DNA of 64,000 bases from Rufibacter roseolus (GCF_017916365.1 NZ_JAFMSU010000002.1:1240001-1304000); one strand, 5' to 3'. Counted from the first letter of the stretch, positions 45,130 to 52,612 are shown. Program-made: numbers and translations. The notes: generated by a model from the sequence alone, not told the origin.

Positions 45130-45967
45130 ATTGTTCTTGTTGTAAGAGTTGAAGCAATGGTTGGTTTTCTGAGATGATGGCGTTAAAGAATAGCTCCATG
45201 TCTACCCGGCTGTACACGCCCTCGTGGTTGGGCATGATCACGTTTTTGCCCCGGAAAGATTCCTCCTCATAAAGCACTTCGTAACCGTCGGTGGAAGGAA
45301 GGGTGGCAAAGACCAGTTTTTCCGCAATCCGGTCCATTTCCTGGTTCACCACTATCTCGCGGTTGTGGACCACCACCAAAGAATCAATGAGGCTGTCCAG
45401 ATCGCGAACCTGGTGGGTGGAAATGATCACGCAACGCTCCTCTGTTAGCGCCGAGGCGATGATTTTGCGGAACTGAACTTTAGAAGGGATGTCTAGTCCG
45501 TTGGTGGGTTCATCCATGACCAAAAGATCAGTGTTGGTGGCCAGCCCGAACGCGATCATCACTTTCTTCTGCTGCCCAAACGAAAGCTTATCCAACACGG
45601 ATTCCCGCGGTACGTCAAACTCAGCCAGGTAGGCGTGGAATTGCTCCTCGTCGAATTTAGGGTAAAACAGAGCCGTGTTGGCGACGAACTTGGCGGTGGT
45701 GGTGGAAGGCACGTAGATTTCCTCGGGGATGAAGTACAGGTTAGCTAGCACTTCCGGCAACCGTTTAGCGGCATTGGCCCCATCAATGGTGCAGGTTCCG
45801 GCGGTGGGATACGCCAACCCGATGATGTTTTTCAAGAGCGTGGACTTTCCGGCCCCGTTCTTCCCCAGCAATCCATAGATGTGCCCCCTGGAGAGAGACA
45901 AATTCAGGTTCTGGAAAAGCAGGTGGCCCTTCTTGTACCCGAAACTTAAGTTGTCAATGTGTATCAT
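45113..45967 (-). CDS. ABC transporter ATP-binding protein
   Basis: 284 residues. Walker A is G-K-N-G-A-G-K-S-T (residues 35-43), the signature is L-S-F-G-Q-Q-K-K and Walker B is L-L-V-M-D-E-P-T-N-G-L-D, followed by I-I-S-T-H-Q. The C-terminal 60 residues form an extra domain common in the single-domain ATPases of YtrA-linked systems. The ORF can be read from an upstream non-ATG codon at 46003, but that lies within the operator and the transcription start region; the ATG at 45967 (M-I-H-I-D-N-L-S-F-G) is chosen. First gene of the operon. Confidence 0.92.
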   Translation of the reverse strand: MIHIDNLSFGYKKGHLLFQNLNLSLSRGHIYGLLGKNGAGKSTLLKNIIGLAYPTAGTCTIDGANAAKRLPEVLANLYFIPEEIYVPSTTTAKFVANTALFYPKFDEEQFHAYLAEFDVPRESVLDKLSFGQQKKVMIAFGLATNTDLLVMDEPTNGLDIPSKVQFRKIIASALTEERCVIISTHQVRDLDSLIDSLVVVHNREIVVNQEMDRIAEKLVFATLPSTDGYEVLYEEESFRGKNVIMPNHEGVYSRVDMELFFNAIISENQPLLQLLQQEQYENAI

Positions 45968-45979
45968 AGCGTCACTGTT

Positions 45980-46005
45980 TACTGTATTAGTTACATAGTA
46001 CACTA
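45980..46005 (-). promoter_or_regulatory. Operator for the YtrA-type regulator
   Basis: Half-sites TACTGTATTAG (45980-45990) and ATAGTACACTA (45995-46005) form an inverted repeat with three mismatches around TTAC. The site begins directly after the -7 element, so a bound repressor would cover the start of transcription. Confidence 0.7.
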
Positions 46006-46035
46006 CAAATGTAGAAACAGTTTTGAGAAAAGCAA
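46006..46035 (-). promoter_or_regulatory. Promoter of the ABC/GntR operon
   Basis: On the minus strand: TTG (46035-46033), exactly 19 bases, then TACATTTG (46013-46006), a full Bacteroidota consensus. Confidence 0.8.
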
Positions 46036-46077
46036 CGCGGATGCGGAAAAAATTTTGAATGATTGATCCTGTTTACT

Positions 46078-46107
46078 GCCCAATTTTCAAAAAACCGCCT
46101 CTAAACC
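46078..46107 (+). repeat. Degenerate dispersed palindrome copy
   Basis: GCCCAATTTTCAAAAAACC followed by GCCTCTAAACC, upstream of the ABC operon promoter in the divergent gap to msrA. Confidence 0.4.
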
Positions 46108-46213
46108 CTATGGAAGGCGATTTTTGCAGAAGCAGAAACCGATTTAGATCAACCACTTTCCCCGGAAAAGCAGGACGTTTACTCATAATTTGGGCTCTTG
46201 GATCAGCCAAAGA

Positions 46214-46241
46214 GGTGTACCAGGTGTATAGGTGAGGTGTA
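46214..46241 (+). repeat. Three GGTGTA repeats upstream of msrA
   Basis: GGTGTA starts at 46214, 46223 and 46236. The outer two are part of a longer match (GAGGTGTACCAG and GAGGTGTACTAG) with a 22-base period. They lie 46-73 bases before the msrA start. Confidence 0.5.
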
Positions 46242-46286
46242 CTAGCGGCTCATTCACGTCCTTCAGAATTATCCGTAAAAGAACCT

Positions 46287-47012
46287 ATGAACCCATTTGA
46301 AGAAAGCAAGATCCCGCGCCTTGACCAGCTCAGCTATAGCAACATCCAAACCGCCACGCTGGCCATGGGTTGTTTCTGGAGCCCCGAGGCTTTGTTTGGG
46401 GCCATAAAAGGAGTTATCAGAACCAAGGTTGGCTTTGCCGGAGGAACTACCCCCGCCCCTACCTACCGCAACCTCGCCGACCATATTGAAACCGTGCAGG
46501 TGGAGTTTGATCCAGAGCAGGTAACCTATGCCCAGTTACTGGAAAAGTCCTTTGCGAAGCATACCCCAACCCAGGAACCCCGCAAAAGGCAGTACACCTC
46601 GGCCATCTTCTACCATTCACCAGAGCAGCAACAGGCCGCGCAGTACGCTATTAAAGCCGCAGAAGAGCGTTTCAAAGCGAAAGTGCTCACCCAGCTTATC
46701 CCTTACGAAACCTTTCACCTGGCTGAGGAACGGCACCAGAAATGGAAATTGCGTCGGCATCCGGAGGTCCTGCGCGAACTGCAGAAGATTTACCCTGGTT
46801 TTGAAGCCTTCAATAACTCCACCGCGGTGGCCCGGGTAAACGGATATGTGGGTGGCTACGGAGAACAGGACATCTTCATGGAGGAAATCTCAAGCCTGGG
46901 TCTTTCTGCTCCCGTACAGAACATCATGCTGGCTCTCTTCATGGCGCAAGGCACCCTAGGCTTTCCTTTTAGCCATGGATTAAGCCCCTCCAAAGGTACA
47001 AATGCGCTATAA
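46287..47012 (+). CDS. msrA: Peptide methionine sulfoxide reductase A, divergent subclass
   Basis: Reduces S-methionine sulfoxide in proteins and free. Cys29 in G-C-F-W is the catalytic residue. The usual G-H-A-E is replaced by D-H-I-E, and the usual D-x-G-x-Q-Y-R-S by P-R-K-R-Q-Y-T-S. To my memory this D-H-x-E/K-R-Q-Y form is the one also found in insects, so it is a separate lineage rather than a defective enzyme. At 241 residues it carries a C-terminal extension of about 70 residues (V-N-G-Y-V-G-G-Y-G, F-M-A-Q-G) without CXXC cysteines. Two msrB genes lie downstream on the other strand, making a repair cluster. Confidence 0.85.
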   Translation: MNPFEESKIPRLDQLSYSNIQTATLAMGCFWSPEALFGAIKGVIRTKVGFAGGTTPAPTYRNLADHIETVQVEFDPEQVTYAQLLEKSFAKHTPTQEPRKRQYTSAIFYHSPEQQQAAQYAIKAAEERFKAKVLTQLIPYETFHLAEERHQKWKLRRHPEVLRELQKIYPGFEAFNNSTAVARVNGYVGGYGEQDIFMEEISSLGLSAPVQNIMLALFMAQGTLGFPFSHGLSPSKGTNAL

Positions 47013-47040
47013 AGCCGATTTCCCAAAAAAAAGGCAAAAG
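47012..47040 (+). repeat. Degenerate dispersed palindrome copy
   Basis: AAGCCGATTTCCC then AAAAAAAAGGCAAAAG, beginning at the msrA stop codon. Confidence 0.35.
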
Positions 47041-47067
47041 CTCGAATCTGGATTCAAAACAATTCAC

Positions 47068-47395
47068 CGCTGGCGCGAGCCTCCGGCTCGTGGCCGCACG
47101 CATTCCTGATCTTTTTTTGCTTCCTGCTTTTACTTGTTCAGGTATTCTGATGCCTTGTAAAGCAACTCACCGTATAGCAACTTCCCTCTCTTGTCATCTT
47201 GGAAAGATCTTGTGGGCAAACTAGAAAAACGTTAAAGAAATGCCGTTGCCTTTTGCCATCAAGGTCCTTTCAGGATGACAAAATGGGGTGAGAAATGACT
47301 TATAAAATGTTATGAGACAATGGCAAACCGAACCTAAAACGGAAGGGAAAGCATCCGCAATGCGTGCGGACACGAGCCGGAGGCTCGCGCCAGCG
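47068..47395. repeat. Nested inverted-repeat element between msrA and msrB
   Basis: Outer arms 47068-47104 and 47359-47395 are reverse complements over 37 bases with one mismatch; each holds a small palindrome around CGAGCCTCCGGCTCG. Inside, 47191-47212 (TTGTCATCTTGG) and 47260-47281 form a second inverted pair of 22 bases with about five mismatches. There is no ORF. The arrangement suggests one non-autonomous element inserted within or carried by another. Confidence 0.75.
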
Positions 47396-47433
47396 AAACC
47401 CCATAAGTTAGCTTACTTTAGCTCAGGCACTTC

Positions 47434-47754
47434 TCAATCTTCCTTTTGCAATTGAATGGAATCTGAATTGATGCAGTAGCGGACTTGGGAGGGGGTTCTG
47501 TTGTCCTGGAACAGGTGGCCCAGGTGCAGGCCGCATTGGTGGCAGAGGAGTTGGATGCGGTCTCGGCCGTAGGTGTCCAGGAGTTGTTTTTGGACGTTCT
47601 GCTCCAGGTGCCCCCAGAAGCTGGGGAAACCGGTTTTGGAGTCGAACTTCTGGTGAGAGGAAAACAGGGGATTGCCGCAGCGGCTGCAGACGTAGATGCC
47701 CACTTCCTGGTTCTGGCCGTTTTTAGCCCAGTCTATCTTGCGGTTCTGGAACAT
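47434..47754 (-). CDS. msrB: Short MsrB-type methionine sulfoxide reductase
   Basis: 106 residues, reducing R-methionine sulfoxide. Zinc cysteines are Cys23/Cys26 (C-S-R-C) and Cys71/Cys74 (C-H-Q-C), and the catalytic Cys94 sits in R-Y-C-I-N-S-D-S-I. F-P-S-F-W and G-L-H-L-G-H-L-F are typical. It lacks the usual N-terminal L-T-P-E-E segment present in the second copy at 48218-48601, so the protein starts directly at the zinc-binding strand. The ATG at 47754 lies within the 3' end of the kinase gene (32-base overlap). Either a short natural form or an N-terminally trimmed duplicate. Confidence 0.85.
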   Translation of the reverse strand: MFQNRKIDWAKNGQNQEVGIYVCSRCGNPLFSSHQKFDSKTGFPSFWGHLEQNVQKQLLDTYGRDRIQLLCHQCGLHLGHLFQDNRTPSQVRYCINSDSIQLQKED

Positions 47755-48202
47755 GCCCTTCTTCTTTTCTCCATTCGGTTACCTCAAAACCATCGCCGTG
47801 GATGCGTACGCTAAAAAGCCGGTCGAAGCCTTCTGCGAAAGAGGGCGGCTCCAGCTTTTTGCGCACGTCATACAAGGCAACGTCTTTGACTTTGTCTTTC
47901 CCTTCGCGGGCGCGGTTTCGGGCCAGCGCCTCGGGCAGCGACGTTTGGAAATAATACCCAATCACCTGGTAGCGCCGCTCCTTCAGCAGCGGAATGTACT
48001 GCTGGCGGTCTTCCTTGCGGGGGTTGGTGTTGTCAATGACCAGTTTTGCGGTCGTTTTCAGGCAAACCTGCAAAAACTGGCGCTCCCGGTTGCGGGTCTT
48101 GAGCAGGTCCATGCTGATGCGCACGTGGGAATTGAAGAAGTGCTTCTTGTAGAACGTTGACTTCCCCGATGCCTGCATGCCTATAAACAGAATGGCCTCC
48201 AC
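47723..48202 (-). CDS. Small P-loop kinase, polynucleotide-kinase-like
   Basis: 159 residues. The P-loop is G-M-Q-A-S-G-K-S-T at the extreme N-terminus, followed by R-I-S-M-D-L-L-K-T-R. V-I-D-N-T-N-P-R-K-E-D-R comes mid-protein, and a lid-like R-N-R-A-R-E-G-K-D-K-V later. This is the AAA_33 or T4 Pnk kinase-like layout, where the D-N-T-N motif is common. The substrate could be an RNA or DNA 5' end or a small molecule. It sits between two msrB genes, overlaps the first by 32 bases and starts 15 bases after the second stops, so all three are probably cotranscribed. A link to oxidative damage is only inferred. Confidence 0.8.
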   Translation of the reverse strand: MEAILFIGMQASGKSTFYKKHFFNSHVRISMDLLKTRNRERQFLQVCLKTTAKLVIDNTNPRKEDRQQYIPLLKERRYQVIGYYFQTSLPEALARNRAREGKDKVKDVALYDVRKKLEPPSFAEGFDRLFSVRIHGDGFEVTEWRKEEGHVPEPQDRLG

Positions 48203-48217
48203 CCGCTTCGGTTTTGG

Positions 48218-48601
48218 TTATTTTTCCTGGGCCGGCACAAAGGCCATGGAGATGGAATTAACGCAGTGGCGGGTATTCTTGGCGGTGAAACGCTCTCCCA
48301 GAAACACGTGCCCCAGGTGTCCGCCGCAATTGGAGCAGACAATCTCGGTGCGGCGGCCATCGGCATCCGGTACGCGGGTCACGGCACCCGGAATCTCATC
48401 GTCAAAGCTGGGCCAGCCGCAGTGCGACTCAAACTTATCTTCTGAGCGGTACAGTGGGGCGTTACAGCGGCGGCAGATATAAGTGCCGGGTTCCTTCACG
48501 GTGTACAGTTTGCCGGTAAAAGGGCGCTCCGTGCCTTTGTGCAGGATCACGTATTCTTCCTCGGGAGTGAGTTGGTTGTATTTTTTATCTTCGTTTTCCA
48601 T
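48218..48601 (-). CDS. msrB: Peptide methionine sulfoxide reductase B
   Basis: 127 residues, complete MsrB. The N-terminal [21 protein letters not shown] segment is followed by zinc cysteines at 43/46 and 89/92. H-C-G-W-P-S-F (Cys61) is next, and the catalytic Cys113 is in R-H-C-V-N-S. The longer frame up to 48748 would extend through a terminator region and was rejected; the ATG at 48601 gives M-E-N-E-D-K-K-Y. First gene of the msrB-kinase-msrB run. Confidence 0.93.
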   Translation of the reverse strand: MENEDKKYNQLTPEEEYVILHKGTERPFTGKLYTVKEPGTYICRRCNAPLYRSEDKFESHCGWPSFDDEIPGAVTRVPDADGRRTEIVCSNCGGHLGHVFLGERFTAKNTRHCVNSISMAFVPAQEK

Positions 48602-48705
48602 GGTTCTCTTGCTGTTTACTTCTGCTACTAATACTGACTTTGGCCAGGTCTCGTTGTTGATTAGGTAACAAGGCAAAAGTAGGGAGAATTCCGGCATTCT
48701 CTTTT

Positions 48706-48736
48706 GGCGGTATTTTTTAGGAAACTGCCTTAAAAC
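48706..48736 (+). repeat. Dispersed palindrome copy
   Basis: GGCGGTATTTTTTAGGAAAC then TGCCTTAAAAC, upstream of the msrB run and overlapping the terminator at 48730. Confidence 0.45.
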
Positions 48737-48780
48737 AACAAACGCCACCTCAGATGATGAAGTGGCGTTTGTTGTTTTAA
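48730..48780 (-). terminator. Terminator of the lipoprotein gene
   Basis: A 19-base-pair stem (48730-48748 with 48762-48780). On the minus strand it ends in GTTGTTTTAA. Confidence 0.75.
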
Positions 48781-48924
48781 AAACCGGCTTTGATCATGCT
48801 CCCTCGCAAACCGTAACCGGTAAAAACCAAAAATAAAAGACAAACAGAAGAAGAATCAGCATCCCACTGACTAGCCAGGTAACGGAAGTGGACGATAAAT
48901 TGGGCAGTCTTTTAATAGTTTCTG

Positions 48925-49545
48925 CTACTCATTTTCAGGAGCACATTGGTCGAAATTATACCAATTCACTTTCCCGAAGGAAAACTTTCCTTGTTCCACC
49001 ACAAGTGAATCTGAGAGATCCTGCTCGTTGTACAAAACGCCTTGGAAGGTTCCGTTGATCCCTTTCAAATGTGCGTTCTCAATACGGTAAAGCTCCTCTA
49101 CCCTAATGGTAAAATTAGGCTTGTCAGTTCTGTTCACGTAATGTTTGGTAGGCTGTCCGGGCTTGTTAACGTTAAATGCCACGTAAGAGGTAAATTCCTG
49201 TTTATATGTACCCAAGATGGGGTAAGCTCCCTTGCCTTTTACATTCATGAACTGCATCCGGAGGTTGTTTTCGCTATTATAGTTTCCTAAAGCTCTGGGA
49301 TCTTTGTAGGCCAAAATGGTGAAAAAGGGTTGCTCCTCACCATCTTTTGTTAAGGCTGACCATGCTCCATGAAAGGTACGGAGGCATGTATTATCCCCAA
49401 CTTGGCTAGGCTCCCAATGACTTTCATTCACCTTCATACTGAAAGAGGTTAGAGGTGTAGGTTCAGGCTCTGGGTCAGGGGCATCTTTCTGGCAACCAGC
49501 TAAACCTAAAATGAGAATTGAAGCGAAGGTGGCTTTTATTTTCAT
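48925..49545 (-). CDS. Putative lipoprotein, unknown function
   Basis: 206 residues. The signal M-K-I-K-A-T-F-A-S-I-L-I-L-G-L-A-G ends in the lipobox Cys at residue 18, followed by an acidic Pro-rich linker (D-A-P-D-P-E-P-E-P-T-P). The mature part contains F-S-M-K-V-N-E-S-H-W-E-P-S and G-T-F-Q-G-V-L-Y-N, strand-rich patterns common in Bacteroidota DUF6252-like lipoproteins. The family name is uncertain. The longer frame to 49587 was rejected in favour of the ATG at 49545. It is followed by a terminator. Confidence 0.7.
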   Translation of the reverse strand: MKIKATFASILILGLAGCQKDAPDPEPEPTPLTSFSMKVNESHWEPSQVGDNTCLRTFHGAWSALTKDGEEQPFFTILAYKDPRALGNYNSENNLRMQFMNVKGKGAYPILGTYKQEFTSYVAFNVNKPGQPTKHYVNRTDKPNFTIRVEELYRIENAHLKGINGTFQGVLYNEQDLSDSLVVEQGKFSFGKVNWYNFDQCAPENE

Positions 49546-49638
49546 AGGAGTATCTCTTCCTTTATTTAATTTTGATAGAACTATCATATTTAAACAGGCT
49601 TCCGGTCACTTGAAAGCTATTACTTAGATTACCTTTTG

Positions 49639-50019
49639 TTACCGCAGCACATGCATAGCCAGCACTTTCTGCACTTCGTAGACATCTACGGCCTTGTTGA
49701 ATTTCTTCCGGATGCTGGGCTCCACCTCACTTGAAACCCAGATCTTGAGTTCGGCGTCCAACTCAAAGGTCCCGGCCGTTTCCACACTGAACCTGGAGAT
49801 GCTTTTGTAGGAGACAGAAAGGTATTCCACCTTATTTCCAGTGAGGCCCTGCACTTCAATGAGGATCAACCTTTTAGACGTAAAAATGAAGGTATCCCTG
49901 ATGAGCTTGAATCCCAGCTCAATCATCTCACCCTCGGCCAGCAGTTTGCCATAATCTTTAATTAAGGTTTCCTGGTTCACCGCTCCGGCGTTCCCGAGCA
50001 ATGCTGAAAATAAGCCCAT
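49639..50019 (-). CDS. PH-like domain protein (bPH family)
   Basis: 126 residues, no signal peptide. The sequence G-L-F-S-A-L-L-G-N-A-G-A-V, then E-M-I-E-L-G-F-K-L-I-R-D-T-F-I-F-T-S-K-R-L-I-L-I-E-V, is typical of bacterial PH-domain proteins of the YozO/DUF1696 type. F-T-S-K-R-L-I-x-I is the conserved core. Function is generally unknown; they form oligomeric rings and are often membrane- or stress-associated. The ATG at 50019 follows the neighbouring exported-protein gene by four bases. A truncated copy of the same gene is at 52309-52470. Confidence 0.85.
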   Translation of the reverse strand: MGLFSALLGNAGAVNQETLIKDYGKLLAEGEMIELGFKLIRDTFIFTSKRLILIEVQGLTGNKVEYLSVSYKSISRFSVETAGTFELDAELKIWVSSEVEPSIRKKFNKAVDVYEVQKVLAMHVLR

Positions 50020-50023
50020 GTTT

Positions 50024-50419
50024 CTAGAATTTAAGGTGGAAGGAGATAGAAGCAGAATTGAAAGCCCTTGAAGCTTTGGTATATACATCCGGACTCCTCC
50101 GGATTTCAAGGGAAGTGTTGGCGTTTTTGGCTCGCTTCTCATTTTCCACCGCAGAGGCAAAGAACGGAAGGCTGGTCAAGGTAAAAACCGATCCTCCTAG
50201 CCAGACAAAGGGTAAGTCTTGTTTAGAAAGATCCCCAGTAGCTCCATAGAGGGCTAATACTCCCCCTACTGTCAGGAAAACAAACCCTGCGGTTTTATTC
50301 TTTCTGCTCACCTCCACGTAGTCTGCTGGAGCCCCTGGCACCTCCGACTCAGGTATCTGGCTATAGACCGCTGGGCTACAAAAAAGGAGCAGAAAAACAC
50401 AAATCAATCTATAATTCAT
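50024..50419 (-). CDS. Hypothetical exported or membrane protein
   Basis: 131 residues, not recognised. Signal peptide Y-R-L-I-C-V-F-L-L-L-F-C-S-P-A-V-Y-S-Q. After a polar stretch come two hydrophobic segments (T-A-G-F-V-F-L-T-V-G-G-V-L-A-L-Y-G and V-W-L-G-G-S-V-F-T-L-T-S-L-P-F-F) separated by D-L-S-K-Q-D. It is four bases upstream of the PH-domain gene, so the two form an operon and the products may act together at the membrane. Confidence 0.7.
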   Translation of the reverse strand: MNYRLICVFLLLFCSPAVYSQIPESEVPGAPADYVEVSRKNKTAGFVFLTVGGVLALYGATGDLSKQDLPFVWLGGSVFTLTSLPFFASAVENEKRAKNANTSLEIRRSPDVYTKASRAFNSASISFHLKF

Positions 50420-50836
50420 GGCTGCTCCTTTTTATTCAGGTTTATATGCTTTGGTAAACCAATCCCCAGCAGGAGGAATAATTAGCGGGGAAAATTCACG
50501 GGAGGTTCCTTCCACCAATCCATTCTGTTTTCTGGCCATTATTAAAAAAATGGGGCTAAAACAATTATTTAGTTTCAATTTACCCTTCTCTCACCTGCTA
50601 TATTAAAAGTACCAGATATTACCTATTTACAAGTAAAGTTTTAATTTATTGAGTACAAGCTATTTAGAAGCCAAGCCACAGAGTGTGCTAAATCAATAGC
50701 TTGCCAGTGCCACCAGCCTCGACTAAACGAATAACGCCTATGGTACTGAGTTTTGGCTTCCCGCGGCGCAGAGGCGCTGCAGGTCACAAAGAACGAAGCA
50801 GCCCTCTCTCATTTTCAGGAACAGTAGTTCTCCACC
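50420..50836. other. 417-base spacer, no gene seen
   Basis: Between the exported-protein gene and the end of the CBM6-hydrolase gene. A 62-codon frame at 50418-50606 has no features. I looked for the missing 3' part of the truncated PH gene here and did not see it. Confidence 0.4.
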
Positions 50837-52303
50837 TCACGGATCAATCATCATCATTTTCTCTATAATGGTGCTCATCTCTGACGTGCTCGCATTAAGC
50901 TTGATCAAGTGGTGATTTTTGTCTGGGTGAGTGGCCGACGGATATTTCCAGGAGACGTTGCCGCCCGAATCAGATCTCAGTTGGCCGCTAGTCACGGAGG
51001 TCAGCTTCCCGCCCCAGAGGCCCCGCACTGCAACCAGCACGCCCATCTGGTCCCAGCTCGGCCGGAAATCAGGGCCGTCGTATCGGCTCTTTGCTATTTC
51101 ATAAGCCTTGCGCACGGGATTAGAGTTGGATTTAGCCGCCAGCAGCCGATTTCCTGTCGCGATGTTGTCACCCACCTGGTTGGGCACAAACCAGACCTCT
51201 CCCGGCCAATGGTTGATGACCCGTTGGGTGCTGGCGCCCGACATTTTGTAATTAAAGGAAGTCCCGGTAGAGCCGTCTTCGCTGATGCGGCCGCCTGCGG
51301 CCACCCACCTCCTCACTTTGCGCCGGATCAGGTCCATTCCGCCCGACGATAACATCAGGTTATCCAGGTTGCGGAGCGGCCCTATGCTCGCGATCACGAC
51401 ACTCTTATCCGGCTGTTTAGATAGAATTTTATGGTAGAGTTCCGTCGCATTGGGGGCGTGGGAAAGATCGTGGGGAAAGTTGTGGGAAATTTGATTGTAC
51501 CAGCCGCCAGTGGCGAGTAGTGTATTATCCTTCAGGATCCCTATCGGGATTTTGGGGCGCCCGAAGTAAGTATTGATCGCATCGGTGGCCAGGGCGCTGT
51601 GCGGATAAGACACCGTGATCATCATCGCGAGGACATTGACCTCGCCGGACCGCATCAGGCTGTGCACCACGGCCAAAGCCCCTGCATCGTCAGAGTCGTT
51701 GATGATATCCAGGTCAAGGATCAGGTTCACTTTGGCGGTAGGCGGCGGCGGATCAGTGCTTACTTTTTTGAATTCGAAGAAATCAACATCAAAATATTCA
51801 GACTGAGTCTGGAAACGCAGCAGATGCTGACCAGCGCTCAGTTTCACGCGTTTGGGGTCGGTGAGAGAGTAGCTATGATAGCTGCCCCGGTTGGGGACCA
51901 TGATATTCCCCATTAGGTTGACACCGTCAATGAGCATCTGGAAGCTCTTGCCGGCAGCGGTGGTGGCAACGGATGCCGTAAAATCATACTCGCCGGAGGT
52001 CTCAACCTTGACCGTGTATTCCAGCCACTCGCCGCTCCTGATAGCACTGATGTGAAAGCCATTGGTGAGGACGTTACGGGCAATGTCCACGTCCTCCTTC
52101 CTGCGATAAGCACGGTCGCGATTTCCACGGGTAGTATCATAGTAAGCGACTTTCCTGCCGCCGCGGTCGAAGTTCTCCCCTTCCACCCGGGCCGGAAGCT
52201 CAAGTGGTGCACCGAAGTAGGGTCTCTGCTTAGCTTCGGCGGGGATAGGATATGTGCCGAGAGCCAAGAATGTCAACGATAGAAGTGGCTTGAGTTTTGT
52301 CAT
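50837..52303 (-). CDS. CBM6-like module fused to a nucleoside hydrolase-like domain
   Basis: 488 residues, with a signal peptide ending P-A-E-A-K. Residues about 35-185 resemble a family 6 carbohydrate-binding module: A-R-V-E-G-E-N-F-D-R-G-G, G-E-W-L-E-Y-T-V-K-V, Y-D-F-T-A-S-V-A, and F-D-V-D-F-F-E-F. A short Pro linker follows. The C-terminal part begins L-I-L-D-L-D-I-I-N-D-S-D-D-A-G-A-L, matching the D-x-D-x-x-x-D-D calcium and ribose site of inosine/uridine-type nucleoside hydrolases. A-S-I-G-P-L-R-N-L fits as well. Known relatives act on sugar-linked or nucleoside substrates; the exact one is unknown. Codon choice and its position inside a truncated PH gene region suggest a recent arrival. 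Confidence 0.8.
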   Translation of the reverse strand: MTKLKPLLSLTFLALGTYPIPAEAKQRPYFGAPLELPARVEGENFDRGGRKVAYYDTTRGNRDRAYRRKEDVDIARNVLTNGFHISAIRSGEWLEYTVKVETSGEYDFTASVATTAAGKSFQMLIDGVNLMGNIMVPNRGSYHSYSLTDPKRVKLSAGQHLLRFQTQSEYFDVDFFEFKKVSTDPPPPTAKVNLILDLDIINDSDDAGALAVVHSLMRSGEVNVLAMMITVSYPHSALATDAINTYFGRPKIPIGILKDNTLLATGGWYNQISHNFPHDLSHAPNATELYHKILSKQPDKSVVIASIGPLRNLDNLMLSSGGMDLIRRKVRRWVAAGGRISEDGSTGTSFNYKMSGASTQRVINHWPGEVWFVPNQVGDNIATGNRLLAAKSNSNPVRKAYEIAKSRYDGPDFRPSWDQMGVLVAVRGLWGGKLTSVTSGQLRSDSGGNVSWKYPSATHPDKNHHLIKLNASTSEMSTIIEKMMMIDP

Positions 52304-52308
52304 AGTTC

Positions 52309-52470
52309 CTATGAAGATGACTCTTTGGTGGTGAAAATAAACGTGTACCGGAACAATCTGAAACCCAATTCTATTTCTTCCCGGTCGGTGAGAAGCTTGC
52401 CAAATTTCCTAAATAATTCTTCCTGGCTAACAGCACCGGCGTTTCCAAGAATGGCAGAAATTAAGCCCAT
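52309..52470 (-). pseudogene. Truncated PH-domain gene copy
   Basis: The 53-codon frame translates as M-G-L-I-S-A-I-L-G-N-A-G-A-V, then E-E-I-E-L-G-F-R-L-F-R-Y-T-F-I-F-T-T-K before it breaks off into E-S-S-S-stop. Up to that point it aligns with the intact PH-domain protein at 49639-50019, without gaps, over about 50 residues. The rest of the domain is missing. The break is a few bases before the start of the CBM6-hydrolase gene, so the 5' end was retained while the 3' end was lost. Either a duplicate cut by an insertion or a recombination scar. Confidence 0.8.
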
Positions 52471-52612
52471 GTTCTCAGAGTCTTAGTTGGAAGGATAGAA
52501 AAGTACCAAGTTTATTAATAGTACGATAAATTAGCCTTTATGCAACAAAATTGTTTAATTTATTAATGTTAAAATCCTGTGCGCACAACTTCTTCCAAGA
52601 CAAACCAAATCT

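Noticed and set aside
45968..46003. Upstream start for the ABC ATPase
   Set aside because: The start codon would lie inside the operator next to the -7 element, before or at the transcription start.
46003..46286. Possible second riboswitch or RNA gene in the ABC-msrA gap
   Set aside because: No conserved aptamer segments or stable multi-stem structure could be seen; only the operator, promoter and GGTGTA repeats are supported.
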